NCBI RefSeq assembly: GCF_910592395.1
Contig: NC_088326.1
Location: 11,537,001-11,601,000, forward strand
Reading direction: 5' to 3'
Origin: Lineus longissimus
Lineage: Eukaryota; Nemertea; Pilidiophora; Heteronemertea; Lineidae
DNA: 64,000 nucleotides
Shown here in pieces: positions 37,049 to 50,082 of this stretch (position 1 is its first letter; every line of letters begins with the position of its first letter). The position numbers were made by a program, and so were the translations under genes. The notes below the pieces were generated by a model. The model saw only the letters and a list, made by a program, of their open reading frames with translations. It ran no database searches and was not told the origin of the DNA.

Positions 37049-37883
37049 CGCCTTTTTAACAATAGCACTGTCCGGTGGGGGAGGCTCGTTGAGTGAGTGT
37101 ATCGCTCCATCAATTTTGATATTTGCAATCGCGTTTTCCTGGAAATCCTGCGACCCACTCGCAGGAACCTCCTGAAATTGATACGTAAATCGCAATACAA
37201 GCTCCATTGATCAGGCTCGCTAGTAGGTCTTTCATGAAGTTTTGATCAATACCAAAAATAAGGATTTGGTTGTATCACCAATCACCGCGAGGTTGGCCCT
37301 AAAATGTAGACCAAAACCGAGGCACCTGGTCAAGGATTTTGGGGAAAAATCAGCCCCATTCGAGCGGTGTTTGGTTAACGCAAAATATGACAGCAGTCAA
37401 GGGGTAGTTTGGATAACTACCGTTTGATTGCTTTTATAATTTTCTCATGCCTCTATTTAGTCCACTACCAAGCGTACTCTTTCAGTTGACCACCGCAGAT
37501 AAATCTAACTCGGTCACAGGGTTACAGGTTTCCTTTTCATTATCCAAATGCGTTTACGCCAAACGAATAGGCGCTATACTTACTCCAACTTTAGCTATTA
37601 TGCTGCATTCGAATGACGGAGGCAGATGCGGCTGTTCAAACCCGCTTCCAGCACCCACACCAGACGAGGCCATTGAACCTGATGACGTCATGAACGGCAC
37701 ATCCGTGGCCGACGGCCGGACAAACAAGATCGTGGTGTCCTTGAACCTTTTAAGGTCATCGTCATCCGCGATGTCATACATCTCTTCCTTCTCACCCGCT
37801 GCTGTTAGTAGTTCAAAGTCATCGGACAGCTTCCACTTCTGCCGGATGGCCTCCTTTGTCTTTTCGAAGCTGCCGAAGTCGAT
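37049..37883 (-). pseudogene. PB1-domain gene, right duplicate, 5' truncated
   Basis: Exon 37171-37049 corresponds to 1250-1128 of the left copy, and 37883-37584 to the first exon. Both donors (GTAAGT, GTAAGG) and phase 0 joins are intact. The first exon, however, lacks its first 21 codons and the ATG. At 37884 the sequence jumps from the codons for IDFGS directly into a G tract, a deletion of about 150 bp relative to 1945-2100. The basic first strand of the PB1 fold is therefore gone. An internal ATG exists but would give only half a domain. Amino-acid changes elsewhere are few. Confidence 0.75.
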
Positions 37884-38296
37884 GGGGGGTGGGGGCTAAA
37901 CTAAACCAATATATCTTTTTTGAGTAAGCTTCATTAGGGCCACGATGACTCATGTCACATTGTCAGGCCACTGATTATACTCCCAAGATGTTGCTAGAAT
38001 ATTGGTTTTCATGACATGATCACTGATACTAGAATACACAGAGAAGTCTCGGCACCTTCCCTTTGATCATGCGTCTCACTCAGCCAATTTACTTGAAACC
38101 ATAATAAAGCCCACATTTTAACTTAGCTACAAATTGTGCTGAAATTGCAATACAGTTTTTAGAAAGACAGACAACACAGCGAAAAATGTAAACACTATTC
38201 TAAATCTCTAGTTCATCAAGAGCCAATGGGATCCAACGATTCAAATTCAAGCTTGACTTTCAGCCATGCTGTTTTTGCTCGCGACGGACCTGCGGT

Positions 38297-38710
38297 CATG
38301 CGATTTGGATTCGATGTCGTAGCGATCGTTATTTTTTCTCAGTGCTTGGTCAAATCACTGACCAAAACGAGCTTTACTGCCTTGCCCGAGGATTTGAGTA
38401 GCCAATTGAAATAGGCTCCGATCCGCTGTATTCGCTGTACTTGTAGTGGGACGGGCCAGGCCGGTCTTATTCGACTGTCGCCCTGTCTTGGATCGTGACC
38501 GCACTCTCGCTATAAACCGTGTCATTTCTAAAAATAAGTTTGTGCAAAAACGCACATCGGTGCATGTCCTTGTTGCTTTCAACGATGAATTCCTAAATGC
38601 TCAATTTTTTCTGACAATAAATAATATTTAGCGAGATATAGCACATTCTTTTAAATGTGAATGCTGTACATTTGGCCAAGTGGCGGCACAGATAGATCTG
38701 GCTATTTCCG
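38297..38710. other. Identical 414-bp noncoding block shared with 2526-2939
   Basis: No mismatch to the left copy was found. The surrounding duplicated DNA is diverged at scattered positions. Confidence 0.6.
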
Positions 38711-40479
38711 TTTATTCACCGTTCCAGCTACATACGCCGTGGCCCACTAGATCCGCTACGCTCGTGGGGTGGGCCAGCGCCGATCTATACGCAAAGTCGA
38801 ATCGGGGAGTTTCGAGGGGAGTGGCGCCCTAGTTGCAGACAACGTCTGTCTGGTCAAAGAGTGACCCAGCGCCATAAACTTGTCAGAACACCCATTAGCA
38901 TTGTGAAAATGTCCTAGATAGCAAAACCTAAGAAATCTCACACAATAGTTTTGTAACAGAAACCCATATGTGAGCGTCACGCATCACGTCCTTCATAAAT
39001 ATGATATACTAGTGCTTTTAGTATGACAAGGACACAATGACTTGTTGATGCACTAATGACTGTGGTGTACACTCGGTTTATAGTTTGTGCTTCATGACGG
39101 ACATGATCAACTGGCACATGGTGCCTCATGGTAGATCACGCTTAGCTACGTTGAGCCGTATCTCTGAAGTTAGGCAAAGGAAGGTGAGTACAAGCGCTTA
39201 AAGTAATATTTTCGCATAGCAAAACCAAACCAACGCCCATCTCACAGTGATTGGTCGATTCGAAAATGCATCTAGCTCTCGTCATGTGGTCATCCCTCAA
39301 ATACCGCTGGAGCCCGTTAGCCTGGCCATACTCCAAACTGCTATCCTGAAAACAGCTCCACACACGGGCCTTTTTCGAGGGCGCACATATAGAAGCTCGA
39401 TGGACTCTCCCTGAACCTGCTTATTTCAATATTTCTTTGGTGCCATGACTGGATGGAGTGATACCGACAGCAACATGCTAAAATCGTCACTAGGTCGTTT
39501 TTTGAAATCACGCGGTCACCGTCGTCAGTGGTTGTCGGCGACCGGAAGGACGGACGGTCCACAGTACCTTAACTCCCGGGGCAGTCCATTGCGTCACCCT
39601 AACCTCAGTGATCTCCTTATGGTTAGTGAGGAACGAGGCCGGTCCACTGCATCCGGAGTGTAATACACTCGATGCTAAGAATTTATTGGGTGACGGACGA
39701 ACACTATCTCTTTAATTAACAGCTGTTATCCTTCATCAATTCAATTACCATTGCAGACGCTTGCAAAATAGAATAACACGAGATGTCACATGGTATATTG
39801 TCGTGAAATGCGCGCCCATGCCGTCAATAACATCTGTGCACCGTTGGTTATCGACTTTCCATGATCAGATACAGTATATTTCGCTGGGAAAGGCTTTTCA
39901 TATGTGAGGTTTTGAAATTTTTTATCGCTGATCTCTAATTTTGATTTTTCACTTGTGTTGCTAGACAATTTTGAAAATGGCGTTGGGATATCATGAAGGC
40001 CAATGGTTATACCCCGTTCTATTGCATCGTTTTTGACAGTTTAATGATTCTTCAATTATCATGTGTCGAGAAGTCACGGTCCTGCTAAAAGCGATTTTGT
40101 TTGAAAAACCAACATATCTCATGCGCAAGTTGTCCCATTAATTGAGAGTAATACTTAGACCAGTATGTTTGCCTCCCTTTCCCTTCGACCACACGACTTC
40201 ATATCACGCAAGATGGACAGATGATATTTTTGTGGATTAATAAGGTAGGCCTATCAATTTGCTTATGCATTTTTCATTATCACTTTTCAGTCTCGATTTT
40301 CTATTCAAAGGTACAGTCCACCGCATCAGTTCCGGCGAGGTCATCTTAAATAATCTATAAATTACAACCGTGCCTCGTTTCCATAGTGACGTTTGACGCT
40401 ATGCGAGTACCGCCAGCTGGAGTGTAGTATCAACCAAAGACAAAGTTCTTGTATTGCCTGATATGAACAGAGAAGCGGC

Positions 40480-43400
40480 ATGGGTGATATAGAAGAAACT
40501 ATGCTCTCAAAACGGCAGACGAACGCCAATGATAGGCTTTTCGAGGAAAGCATTGGACACAAAGGGGACGGGGTTGCTATAAATGCAACACCGACCGGGC
40601 AACCGGCATCACAGGATACAGAATTCGGAACTGGTTCGCCGGAAATGGATTCAAACAAGAGAAACATTCGCAACCATGTTAATGGGAAGGTTGTAAAATG
40701 TGACACGGACACAGAGCAGGCAGACGGCGTGCTACTCGGTCCATCAGAGGCAGAATCAGTGCCACCAAGGCCGCGAATCCCTGATGGGGGATACGGATGG
40801 ATTGTGACTGCTGCTGGCTGCTATATCGCTCTGATTGCAATTGGGACGATCATGTGCTACGGCGTGATGTATGTGGAGTTGTTGGATTATTTCCAGGAAG
40901 GCCGGACAAAAACGTCTGTCATTGGTTCAATGACTATGTTGGCTTGTGCATTTGCAGGTAAGTGTAATACTGTATATTATAATTTTCATCCAGAATTTCT
41001 TCCCCGTGAAACTCTCACAAATCCGTAACCACCCTCTCAAACCCACGTGAAACAGTGACGACAGGTCAGTTTGGCAAGTAGAAAACTACCCATCTGTGAC
41101 CCACGTGAAACTGTGTCACCAGGTCAGTTAAATCAAGATCAATTTGGCTAGCAGACAACAGCCCATCGGCGACCCACCTTAAACAGTGACGCCAGGTCAG
41201 TTGAGCGGCGACCCACGTGAAAAAGAGACGCAAGGTCAATTGAATGCCTAGCGTACATACACCTGCCCATCTCTGCAACACGCGTGAAGCAGTGGCGATA
41301 GGTCATCTGATTGGATGATAGACAACAGTCCATCTGTGACCCATGTCGTTCACGTGATGCAAGGCCTGCTAAAGCTCAAGGTCAGTTGTGGTTTTCCAAT
41401 AACAATCAGCGTCACAGTGTAATCGTCTCATCCCCGCAGTGCAACTAATAAGGACGCACAGCTCAGGAGGAGCGGGCCCGATTTGGAGCCATGTAATACC
41501 TGGACAAATGACCACAAAAGCAATAGGCTGTAGCTGACCATCAGGGGAGAGCCGTAGTGCGTCGCGATCATGACGGCGGAGTTCTAGACTTATAATACAT
41601 GTTATGGGGTTAATCCAATTGCGAACAACAGATGAGGTTAAGATTTTGATCTGATAACGAGAACAAGAACGATGTGACATTTAACGACAGATATCGCGTC
41701 GCCTTTTGTCAGAAATGCAACGCATGGCCGAGTCCGGAAGGTGCAACACATCGGATCGAGCCGACACCATAACATGTGCACTGGAACTGCCTACTCTGGG
41801 ACACCGAGAGACTGGTCACATGGCCATACGGTGCATCAGCGGATACAAAGCTCTGGGGATTAAGGGAGGAAGAATAGACGAGAGCCAGGTTTATCAGCGT
41901 GAGAAACATAGGCCTGGTTCTGTAATAGAGCCGTAAAAAGACATTCGAACGCCAAGAAGAAGACATTTTTTCCTTTTTGGATCAAAATCTGAAACTCTCT
42001 ATTGTGGATCATCACCACTCTGTTTTTAGGTTGCTCTAGACAGCCGCAAACACTCAGCTACCACTTTGTAGCAAGAAGCGACGAAAGATCTCGATCGGTT
42101 CTCGCTGTTTCTCAATTGCCTACAAATGAGGTGAACGCTTCACATCTTACACCAACTGACTATAGATAAAACTAAGAATTGATGAATACTAAAGAATTGG
42201 AAGAAATGCTTCACATCTCAACTAGCACTAGGTACCAAAATTTGACAATAGGGGGCTTTTTCAACATAATTCGGCTTCTGTTCGATGGCTCTCGTTACTA
42301 GTGGCTGGTTTTTCGTTGAGTTTTGTCAAAAAATACGAGCCTCAAATAGTGATAACATAAATATAATTTAACACTGATTATTATGCTAATAAGGAAATGC
42401 TATTCTCAAACCCCTCTAAGACACGAATGCCCACTATCACGCCATAGCACTGGAAATCAAATAATCCATTTTGTCTCTTCGACGAGATCCCTTATTATCA
42501 AGAATTCATCGTATTCTTCTCTCATCTAGGTCCTTTAAGTGGTACCCTAGCTGTGCGATTCGGCCACAGGCCCGTGGTGATGGTGGGTAGTATCCTCGCA
42601 ACCGTTGGTATGGCAATGAGCGCCTTTGCTGTCAATATCTACCATCTTTATTTTAGCTTTGGAATCCTCACAGGTAAGTATGTGACGTCACAAAACCTAT
42701 GATGCACAAGATGTAATATTTTCCTTTTAAAAAATACCTGAGGTAAAAATACCTTTAATATCAGCCTGGTTTCATTTTGCTTAAAAGCTGAATGGCCAAT
42801 GTACTACGTCATGTATCTTTTCAACAGATCCTCCCAGAAACAAATAACGTTGTAATGGTCTCACCCGGTTGCAATTGTGAAGGACATCGGTATCGCTGTC
42901 ATCAGCTCTACGTACCACCTTCAATAATAAAATGTTTTGGTGGAAAATTTGGTTTCATTAGAAAACTAGCATGATTTGTCCAACCAGTTCTGTGTCGGCA
43001 CATATATAGTGTTTCTTTATTTCGAAAACTTAATTCGTCTTTTGCAGGTTTAGGCGTTGGGATGAGCCTGATTCCCGCGCTAGCCATGGTGGCCTTATAT
43101 TTCGACAAGCGGCTCTCCCTCGCAGTAGGAATAGCTCTGTCAGGCGGCGGCCTATCCTACATCGTTTTCCCGATGGTCTCAGCAGCCTGCATCCGTTTCT
43201 ACACATGGAGAGGAACCATGTTCATTCTCGCAGCATTCTGGGCGCAGGGTTGCATGTGTGGAGCTTTATTGCGCCCCCTCGAATCTCGAACTACCATCAA
43301 AGATGGCGCCCGGAAAAAACAAGTGCCGCGGCCATTTATGTGTGACATTGGTCTCCTACGGACTTGGCAATTCTGGTTCTACTTGTTGGAGGAATATCTA

Positions 43401-44712
43401 TGGCATATTGACTTCATGAATTTTGTCGTGATTCTACCAGATTTTGTCGTCTTGAGCGGCCATACGAAAGAAAAAGCAGCAATACTCTTGACGATAATTG
43501 GTGTGTTTGTCATCCCGTCTCGTCTGCTGGGCGGGCTGTTCCTTGACCGCGTGAGTGTCAGTCCAATCTTGCTGCTCGTGTTCGGGATCGTTACGCTGGG
43601 GACCACGAGCCTTACGCTGCCATTCATCAAGGCGTCCTTCATCGGGATGGCCGTGGTCTGTTCATTCAGGGGCATCCTCCACGGCGTCCTCGTTGTCCTC
43701 CTCCCAAAGGGCCTGGTGGTACTCTTCAGCCGAGATAAACTCACCGTCATGATTGGATACGTCACACTATTTACGATGTTTGGACAACTTACTGCACCGC
43801 CGTTAGGAGGTACGTACCAGCACTTTAAAATCCGCCGCAGGTATACAGAACGCAATGCAACCATCAGCCTACCCGAAACGTGCAAGCCAAGCCAAAGACC
43901 GCCCAGCAACACCGGCAGAAATCATTGAGATCAGCATTAGTGTGACACTTCATGTAGCGGTGCGTGGTGACGAGTAGGCACATTATCCTCCTGGCCACCA
44001 AAATTCCACACCAAAGTTGTCCCTTTAACAGTCATGTTTACATAGCTTATATAAATATTCTTCCTTCCTCTAGGGTTCATCTTCGACCATACAGGGGACT
44101 ACCTTTACGCCTATATCACGTGTGCTGTCATCTCCTACGTCACTGCTCTGATTCCCCTGGCGCTGTACTTGGACAACAAAAAGAAAATCAAGCGACTTCT
44201 GGCGGAGGGGGACGCTGAGGAGGTGGTGGAATTGGAATCGAAAATGGTTAGCACCCGTTCACTGTTAAGACCAATCTTAGCCTCGCCATTGATAACGGTT
44301 GCTTTTTGATACTTGTACCGTTTAGTAGCGTAAGTTTGGTCGCTTCCGGTTTTAGAGGCAGCAAGTGGCACCTAGTCCTCTCATTGGGAGATTGTGGCAA
44401 GACTTCATGCTGTGTTAGCCAATTGGAAGCTCTCAATCCTGCTTCACCGGTGCAGTCTTTTGAATTTTGAATTGTTTGAAAATTCTTGTAACCTTTGACC
44501 AACATCAGGCCCTACTCCACGAATCTCGGAGAAGGAGATCCAAGATGGCGGCCTGTGTTGGCAGGCACGAAACAGCCTTGTTGGGCGACTGCGTAGGAGT
44601 CCAATATCAATATGCAGTCATCAATTTGCGAATGTTTTCATTCTTATTCATGTCCTCATGTTTTCTCCTGTAGGGTGAAGATGCGCCAGCAGATGATCAC
44701 AAGATAGACTAA
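40480..44712 (+). CDS. SLC16-family monocarboxylate transporter (MCT-like), complete five-exon gene
   Basis: Exons 40480-40957, 42530-42673, 43048-43809, 44074-44246 and 44674-44712 join in phases 1, 1, 1 and 0 and give 531 residues, a normal SLC16 length. After a hydrophilic N-terminus of about 100 residues comes the family signature DGGYGW (102-107) leading into helix 1. The loop motif GPLSGTLAVRFGHRPVVM follows helix 2, and the PPLGG-FDHTGDY block precedes the last helices. SLC16 proteins are 12-helix plasma-membrane carriers, several of which move lactate, pyruvate or related solutes with protons; the substrate here is not predictable. Charged residues typical of proton-coupled members were not verified. 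The short C-terminus ends DDHKID. Intron 1 holds the E-box repeat at 41039-41372. This is the intact partner of the copy at 4291-6499. Confidence 0.88.
41039..41372. repeat. Degenerate tandem repeat with CACGTG and AGGTCA motifs in MCT intron 1
   Basis: Six related units (near 41041, 41099, 41171, 41210, 41279 and 41339) of the form 'acccacgtgaaacagtgacgc' plus 'aggtcagtt', spaced 39-72 bp. Three units contain the E-box CACGTG in that place and five contain AGGTCA, a nuclear-receptor half-site. It starts about 80 bp after exon 1. A regulatory role is inference. Confidence 0.6.
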
Positions 44713-45090
44713 ACAAGTGTTCATACTACTAAAACTGGGAAGAACCAACGATCTGGTAGCTCTGGAGAATGAGCAAGGCCATAGAGGTCGTCTGCAACAG
44801 ATCCAGTTGCGACCAACTGAGATACTCATTTCGTCCAAATACTTTCAGGGACTGGAATGCGTTGGCTCATCCACCAGGAGGCCAACGCATTGGGGGCAAT
44901 GTGAGCTAAAAATCATAAGGCTAGCTTAAATCTCCCACCCTCGCTATCATCGCAGTCTTTGATTTTTGAAAGACTCTGGTATCGATCATGTGGCCTGTGT
45001 TTAAAGTGGTTCTAACCAACTACGGACGTTTGAATGCTCTTATTCTATACACTATAGTCCTGATAGTGTCCGTCTTCTAACTGAGTATCA

Positions 45091-45136
45091 AGAGAAGAAG
45101 AAGAAGACGAAGGAGAAGAAGAAAAACAAGAAGACA
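45091..45136. repeat. (GAA)n microsatellite, right copy
   Basis: Counterpart of 6879-6923. Confidence 0.85.
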
Positions 45137-45349
45137 TTCTTGCGTATCGCACACAAGGTTTTTGTTTACTAACGTCGCGGTCCCCCTACCACGAATGATG
45201 ATCCTGCGAGATGATCACTAAAGGCTTATCTCCACATAAACGCCGCTTAAAGCCGCCAACAACAATCATTTCAATGTAGTGCCCTGCTTACTTAGAGCGC
45301 CGACTGGTGAGGCAATGAAAACGAGCATTTAAGGACATGGGATATGCCT

Positions 45350-45600
45350 GACCAGGAGGATAATACCCCTGCTTGCCACCATTCACCGCCACTTGTAGTA
45401 TCGTACCAATGTTGTTTTTCAGCAGTGTTACGAGGCAGTTTTGTACACGACTTATGAATTTCTGGCAGGTCTGTGGTTACCCATCGTTCAATATTCTTGT
45501 TTGGAGAGCTCATGGTCCTCCTGGAAGCCGTTTTTGTAACATGACATATATCATGCCCTAGATCTCTCTTTATAATGTAGGTACCTGGATACATTCTAAT
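45350..45600 (+). repeat. Dispersed repeat R, right-duplicate copy
   Basis: Matches 7025-7290, with a deletion between short TTCAA repeats near 45488. Confidence 0.6.
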
Positions 45601-45751
45601 AAAAAAAATATGTGGAACCGTACCTGCCACCTGTTATATATATTGTGCATCCAGGTCAATTTCATGGAAATATATAGACATTGCCAGAGGTGTAGACGTA
45701 CAAATTAGTAAGCCTATTTGAGAAGACAGGCTTTAAATTGTATGCTGTTGT

Positions 45752-47990
45752 CGATGTTTTAACACGACCAAAAGCATAAATTTGGAACCTTTCTTGGGGT
45801 CGTCTAAAGATATCTTGAAGTTGGCTGATGTTTGCTCACAAATTTCACATATTCATGTATCACAATATAAACTCTTGATAGTCTCACGCCAATACCAAAT
45901 GGGTAGAAAATACAGGCTTGGTGATTTCTTGTCCTATCCTGGCAAAAATGCCTCGGACTAGCTCATTTCGTCATCGTTGGCGGACTTACGAATTGATTGA
46001 CGTGTATCTGGTAGGGGGTAGGAAACATACGACCGATAAATACCTGCCACATAAACCTCCCGCAAAAATCTACCCTAAAATCTCACCGTAAATATCTATG
46101 GCTACTTGTAAATAAACCGCAGGTTTAAGGAGTGACGATGTCTCTAATTGGTTTAAGAAATATACCTCCCGCAGAATCTCTATACCTGCCGTAATGCCGC
46201 GAAATTATTATCCGCCGTAAAATACGCACCCGAAAATAGAAATAACATACCGCCCTCTGCCCTGATTGGCTGAGACTGAAATTTGCGCCGAGATTTTACG
46301 GGAATTTATGCGGCTAGTATTTTTGCGGGAGGTTTATGCGGCGGCTATTTTATTGGCCGTATAATATATATCTGATGTATTGTCCCTACCCCCTATACCA
46401 TAGACCCGCAACGCACATTTTTATCAGTATCAAAAGTAGGTTAGTGACGAAGAATAGATACCAGGTATTGCAACTACAGGGCATGCAAACTGTTGCTTAC
46501 CCGGAAAGCCATTGAGGTTTTGAATAATCAGAATCCATCATGCAAGATAAAGAAGATTATTCATTGGCCATTGAAAAATATTGAATGTAGGTTACAGTTA
46601 GACTCCCACGGCAGCCCGTCGCGTCATCCTAATTTGGTGTCCTTACGGTGAGGAATGAGACCGGTCCACTGCGTCCGGAGTGTAGTTACAGTAGGTTTCA
46701 ACTGAATGTACAGGCGATTATCGCAAAGCAAACGCTTTTGTTGGTTCGATTTGCCAAAGAGGATCAGTGCTGCCAGCGAAATTTTAGGGGTTAAGGTCAT
46801 CAAGAGCAAAATATTGTGGTTGCGAATGTCGTTTTCTCAGGAAAAGTGTACTATTAATAAAGGTTATGGCAAAATGTAAAAAAAAAGATATCTTCGGAGA
46901 ATCAAGTTTTTATTTTCACAACCTGGCCCTTTTTAAAGGGACGACTTTGGCATGAGATGTATAATATTTTGGTTTTTCATACAAAAATGGCTTCCGAAAG
47001 TAACGTGCATGTACTCGTACATCACAGAACGCATGTCCGTTTACCAGTTTGTAGACGAAAATGAAAGTAATATGCATGTACATCACAGAACGCATCTCCG
47101 TGTACTGGTATGTCAACGAAAATGAAAGTGACGTCCTCCATAAGACAATGACAATAATTTAACAATGATAATACCGTTATTTTTAGACATCAAATTCAAA
47201 GTAACGTCTAAAATTATAACAATGACAATATTTTGTCATACTTCTAATATAACTGACTGAATTATCTGGCCCGTACCGTTATTTTTCACCAATATAAAAC
47301 GTAAAGGAAGGTCCGGAATGACTTTGATGGGGACTGTCAGGAACGAGACGGAAAGCCGGTGTAACGTTTTGTGAGTGTTTCCAATTTTAAGTGTTTTCCC
47401 TCGTCGTTTGGGAACATCGAAATGCAGATTTACACGTTTTTCTGTGTATCCCTCTCTTGAAAAGTCACCCTCTCTCTATAGCTCTATATTGGAAATACTC
47501 AAATAAGGGGGAAAACCACAAATTATACACCGGTCTATACAATACTATAGCGTTACCAATTGAAAAAATGCCGATTTGGGAGCGACATGGAGCATTGACC
47601 TACCTTTTCTGCTGAAAAACGCCAAACGTTGCAATTTCCTCCGGCTTAGTGCAGTGCCCCCTTCTGAGACCCAGCAGGTTTTGCAATGACACCTTCACCT
47701 CCTACACCGGAAACCCAGATTTCTACATATCTTGTCCCCAGTGCACGCACATTGTGTAGATCGATGTACAGGGAGACATGAAATCGACGAAGTGCGATGA
47801 GGTGCCTATTGCGAAAATGATTGGTTGCCGAAACAATGGCCTGATTGGTTGGCTAGCCTTGTGACGTCAAACTATTTTTACATCGAGGGGTTTTCCTATT
47901 TTTTATCATGACTTAAGCTTAAATGCGTTTGGGCTGGAATTTCTGGCTTACTCGAGCTCACACACAGGCTCGATGTACAGCGCAGCGGAT
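45752..47990. mobile_element. Composite repeat, A-B copy
   Basis: 45752-46246 is segment A and 46247 to about 47990 is segment B; no second A follows. It lacks the stretch equivalent to about 25652-25785. It is the right-hand counterpart of 7545-9943 and also of 24157-25974. Confidence 0.65.
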
Positions 47991-48402
47991 CGAGGCTATA
48001 TAATGGGCTACATGTTCGAGTGTCAGCAAGTCACTGTCCACTATGGTCAGCGCTAGCAGACGACAATAACAAATGTGAAAACTCCGGCAGATTCAACGGC
48101 GAATAATTCCTGGTCTTTGGCACTCGACGTGGATTTCTTGGTAGATATTTCTAGATGATAACTTTAACACATCTGTTAATAGGCTTGTATCGGTGTAGCT
48201 GTCCTGAATAAATAGAGAAAACCGTGTTTTTGTAGTCCTGTGCCTAATTCAGGTTACAAATTGCGCTTATTTCTACCATATGGCTGCGGTATTGACATTG
48301 CTAAACTTCCAGACAACGCGCGTGCTGGAAGCAAGTTAAGTACAAAGCCCTGTTGGTAGATCTTTTCGATAATAATTCATAATTATGAGACTAATATTTC
48401 AT

Positions 48403-48460
48403 ATTTATATAGCGCTAAATCCAACTGGTTTCAGTCGCTCAAAGCGCTTCATATTATTAC
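48403..48460. repeat. 'TTATATAGCGC' palindromic repeat
   Basis: 'tttatatagcgctaaatcca' followed by 'tcaaagcgctt' is a short inverted-repeat motif. I recall similar motifs as common in marine animal genomes. Only one instance was seen here. Confidence 0.4.
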
Positions 48461-48809
48461 CCCTAGCTATTGGCATGTACATTCATGATTCAGGCTCTAC
48501 TTTCCGGGAGTAGCTTCGTCACTGATATTGATTATATGATATGTACTGAGCACACTGGTAAGGCAGCGTGTGCTCTGTACATTGCCGAGTGCTCCATGCA
48601 TAAGGGTGGGGCCGGGACGGAGCATCGCTTGCTTTACCAATTTCGATGGAGGCATTGTAAGTACACTTTAAATAAACCCTGTAGATGTTATATCGCTAGT
48701 TGTTCTGTATTTCTTACCAAGTCAATACTGAAGGAACCATCAAACCATACGCGGTCTCACGACACGGTATTCCTGTACATTGTATATAGAAAGGAATTTA
48801 ATAGAAACC

Positions 48810-48956
48810 TCACTGTCGGTGTTGATTGTCTCACCAAAACCGCAAGGGTGGAGCTAAAATTTCACTTAATACAAAACCGAGGCGTAGCCGATGTTTTGGC
48901 TACCATTTCAGCTCCACCCGAGTGGATTTGGTGAGACAATCAATACCGACAGTGAA
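48810..48956. mobile_element. 147-bp palindromic MITE
   Basis: The left end CACTGTCGGTGTTGATTGTC is mirrored by the right end GACAATCAATACCGACAGTG, and pairing continues inside ('gggtggagct' / 'agctccaccc'). The interior 'caaaaccgaggcg' resembles the intronic repeat at 1318-1506. The ORF crossing it (48470-48934) is therefore not credible as a gene. Confidence 0.75.
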
Positions 48957-48984
48957 GTATCAATATATCATCAAATTAAATATC

Positions 48985-49460
48985 GAATAATGTGGTTTTA
49001 AATTCTTTTGAAATGCTTCCACGTTTTGCACCAACCCAAGCGGTTATGATTGCCTAACCATAACCGCTGAATTCCAAACGAGGCTTCATTAGCGCATAGT
49101 GCATTTACACTGTACATGATGTGTAGTTCATTCTAAACCCAGTCTCAGTGTAAGAATACATGACAATGTACATGTACATCACAAAACGCATGTCCGTGTA
49201 CCAGTATGTAAACCTGACACCATGCGCCGCCACTGGTAGTATTACACTGATCAATGCCGTTCTCTGATAACGATTTTCACCAGTGTTGGAAGGCAGTCAT
49301 TGGGCATGGCTTGCGAATTTCAGGCAGGCCTAAGGTTACACCCCGTTCGAGTGCATTGCTTATTGCAGTTCAAAGAGTTTTCATTAATCCTGTTTGGTGA
49401 AGTTGCGGTCCTGCTGGAAGCTGTTTTTGTACACCAAGAAACAACATATCTTATGGCCAG
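48985..49460 (+). repeat. Duplicated segment with repeat R, uninterrupted copy
   Basis: Counterpart of 26930-27355 plus 28356-28390. It carries the empty site for the 1-kb transposon at about 49424. Confidence 0.75.
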
Positions 49461-49939
49461 AGTCCTCTATTAAAACATGTGTACATTACGTGTACATTGT
49501 TGTGCATAGGTTTTGGTAAAAAAAAGTACTCATTGGACCAATCAATCTGCACAAAATTTTATATGTGTTAAGAAGAACCCTTTGCCAATAGCATAATAAA
49601 GTTTTAAAAAATTCCAATACCGATTGCCTGAGAAAAAAAGATTTCCGTACACCATATCCATCAAAACGTCACTGGCGCATTGATATGGCCCTGTCAAAGT
49701 ACAAGTTCTAAACTGACCAGTGAGACCACATTTTCTTAAATATATTATCAAAAAGCATATTTCTGTGATGGCCTGACTCTGTAGATTAAGAATCAACCAC
49801 AGATTGAGAATTAATTCCACTTTGGTCCATCCCAGCCATGTATTTACCACAACTTGACATTTTGATAAGCTCTATGTGACTCTGCCACACTTCCGGTCGT
49901 GGATGAATACAGGTCTATGCCCTTATGCCCAAGTTGGCC

Positions 49940-50082
49940 CTTTATCGTAAAGGAAAGCCCGGGACTGTGACGGCAACTGATAGGAATGAGACGGGAAGCC
50001 GGTGTAACGTTGTGTGGGTGTTTCCAATCTTGAGTGTTTCCCCGAATCGTTTGGAAACACTGAAATATAGATATACACGTTT
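49940..50082. repeat. Fragment of repeat segment B, cut by a foldback element
   Basis: Matches 28390-28540 and ends at 'acacgttttt', where the long-TIR element starts. Confidence 0.6.

Larger units (their letters stand above)
36507..48000. other. Right copy of the large duplication (matches 1 to about 10 kb)
   Basis: Order and orientation match the left copy from position 1: PB1 gene, 414-bp identical block, MCT gene, GAA tract, repeat R, then repeat A-B. The left limit of homology is at or before 36507, since the left copy runs off the window. Differences are point changes, the two transposon empty sites, and several deletions. Confidence 0.9.

Noticed and set aside
48470-48934. 154-codon ORF on the plus strand
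   Set aside because: Its second half runs through the palindromic MITE at 48810-48956 and the rest has no motif; the length is a by-product of the repeat.
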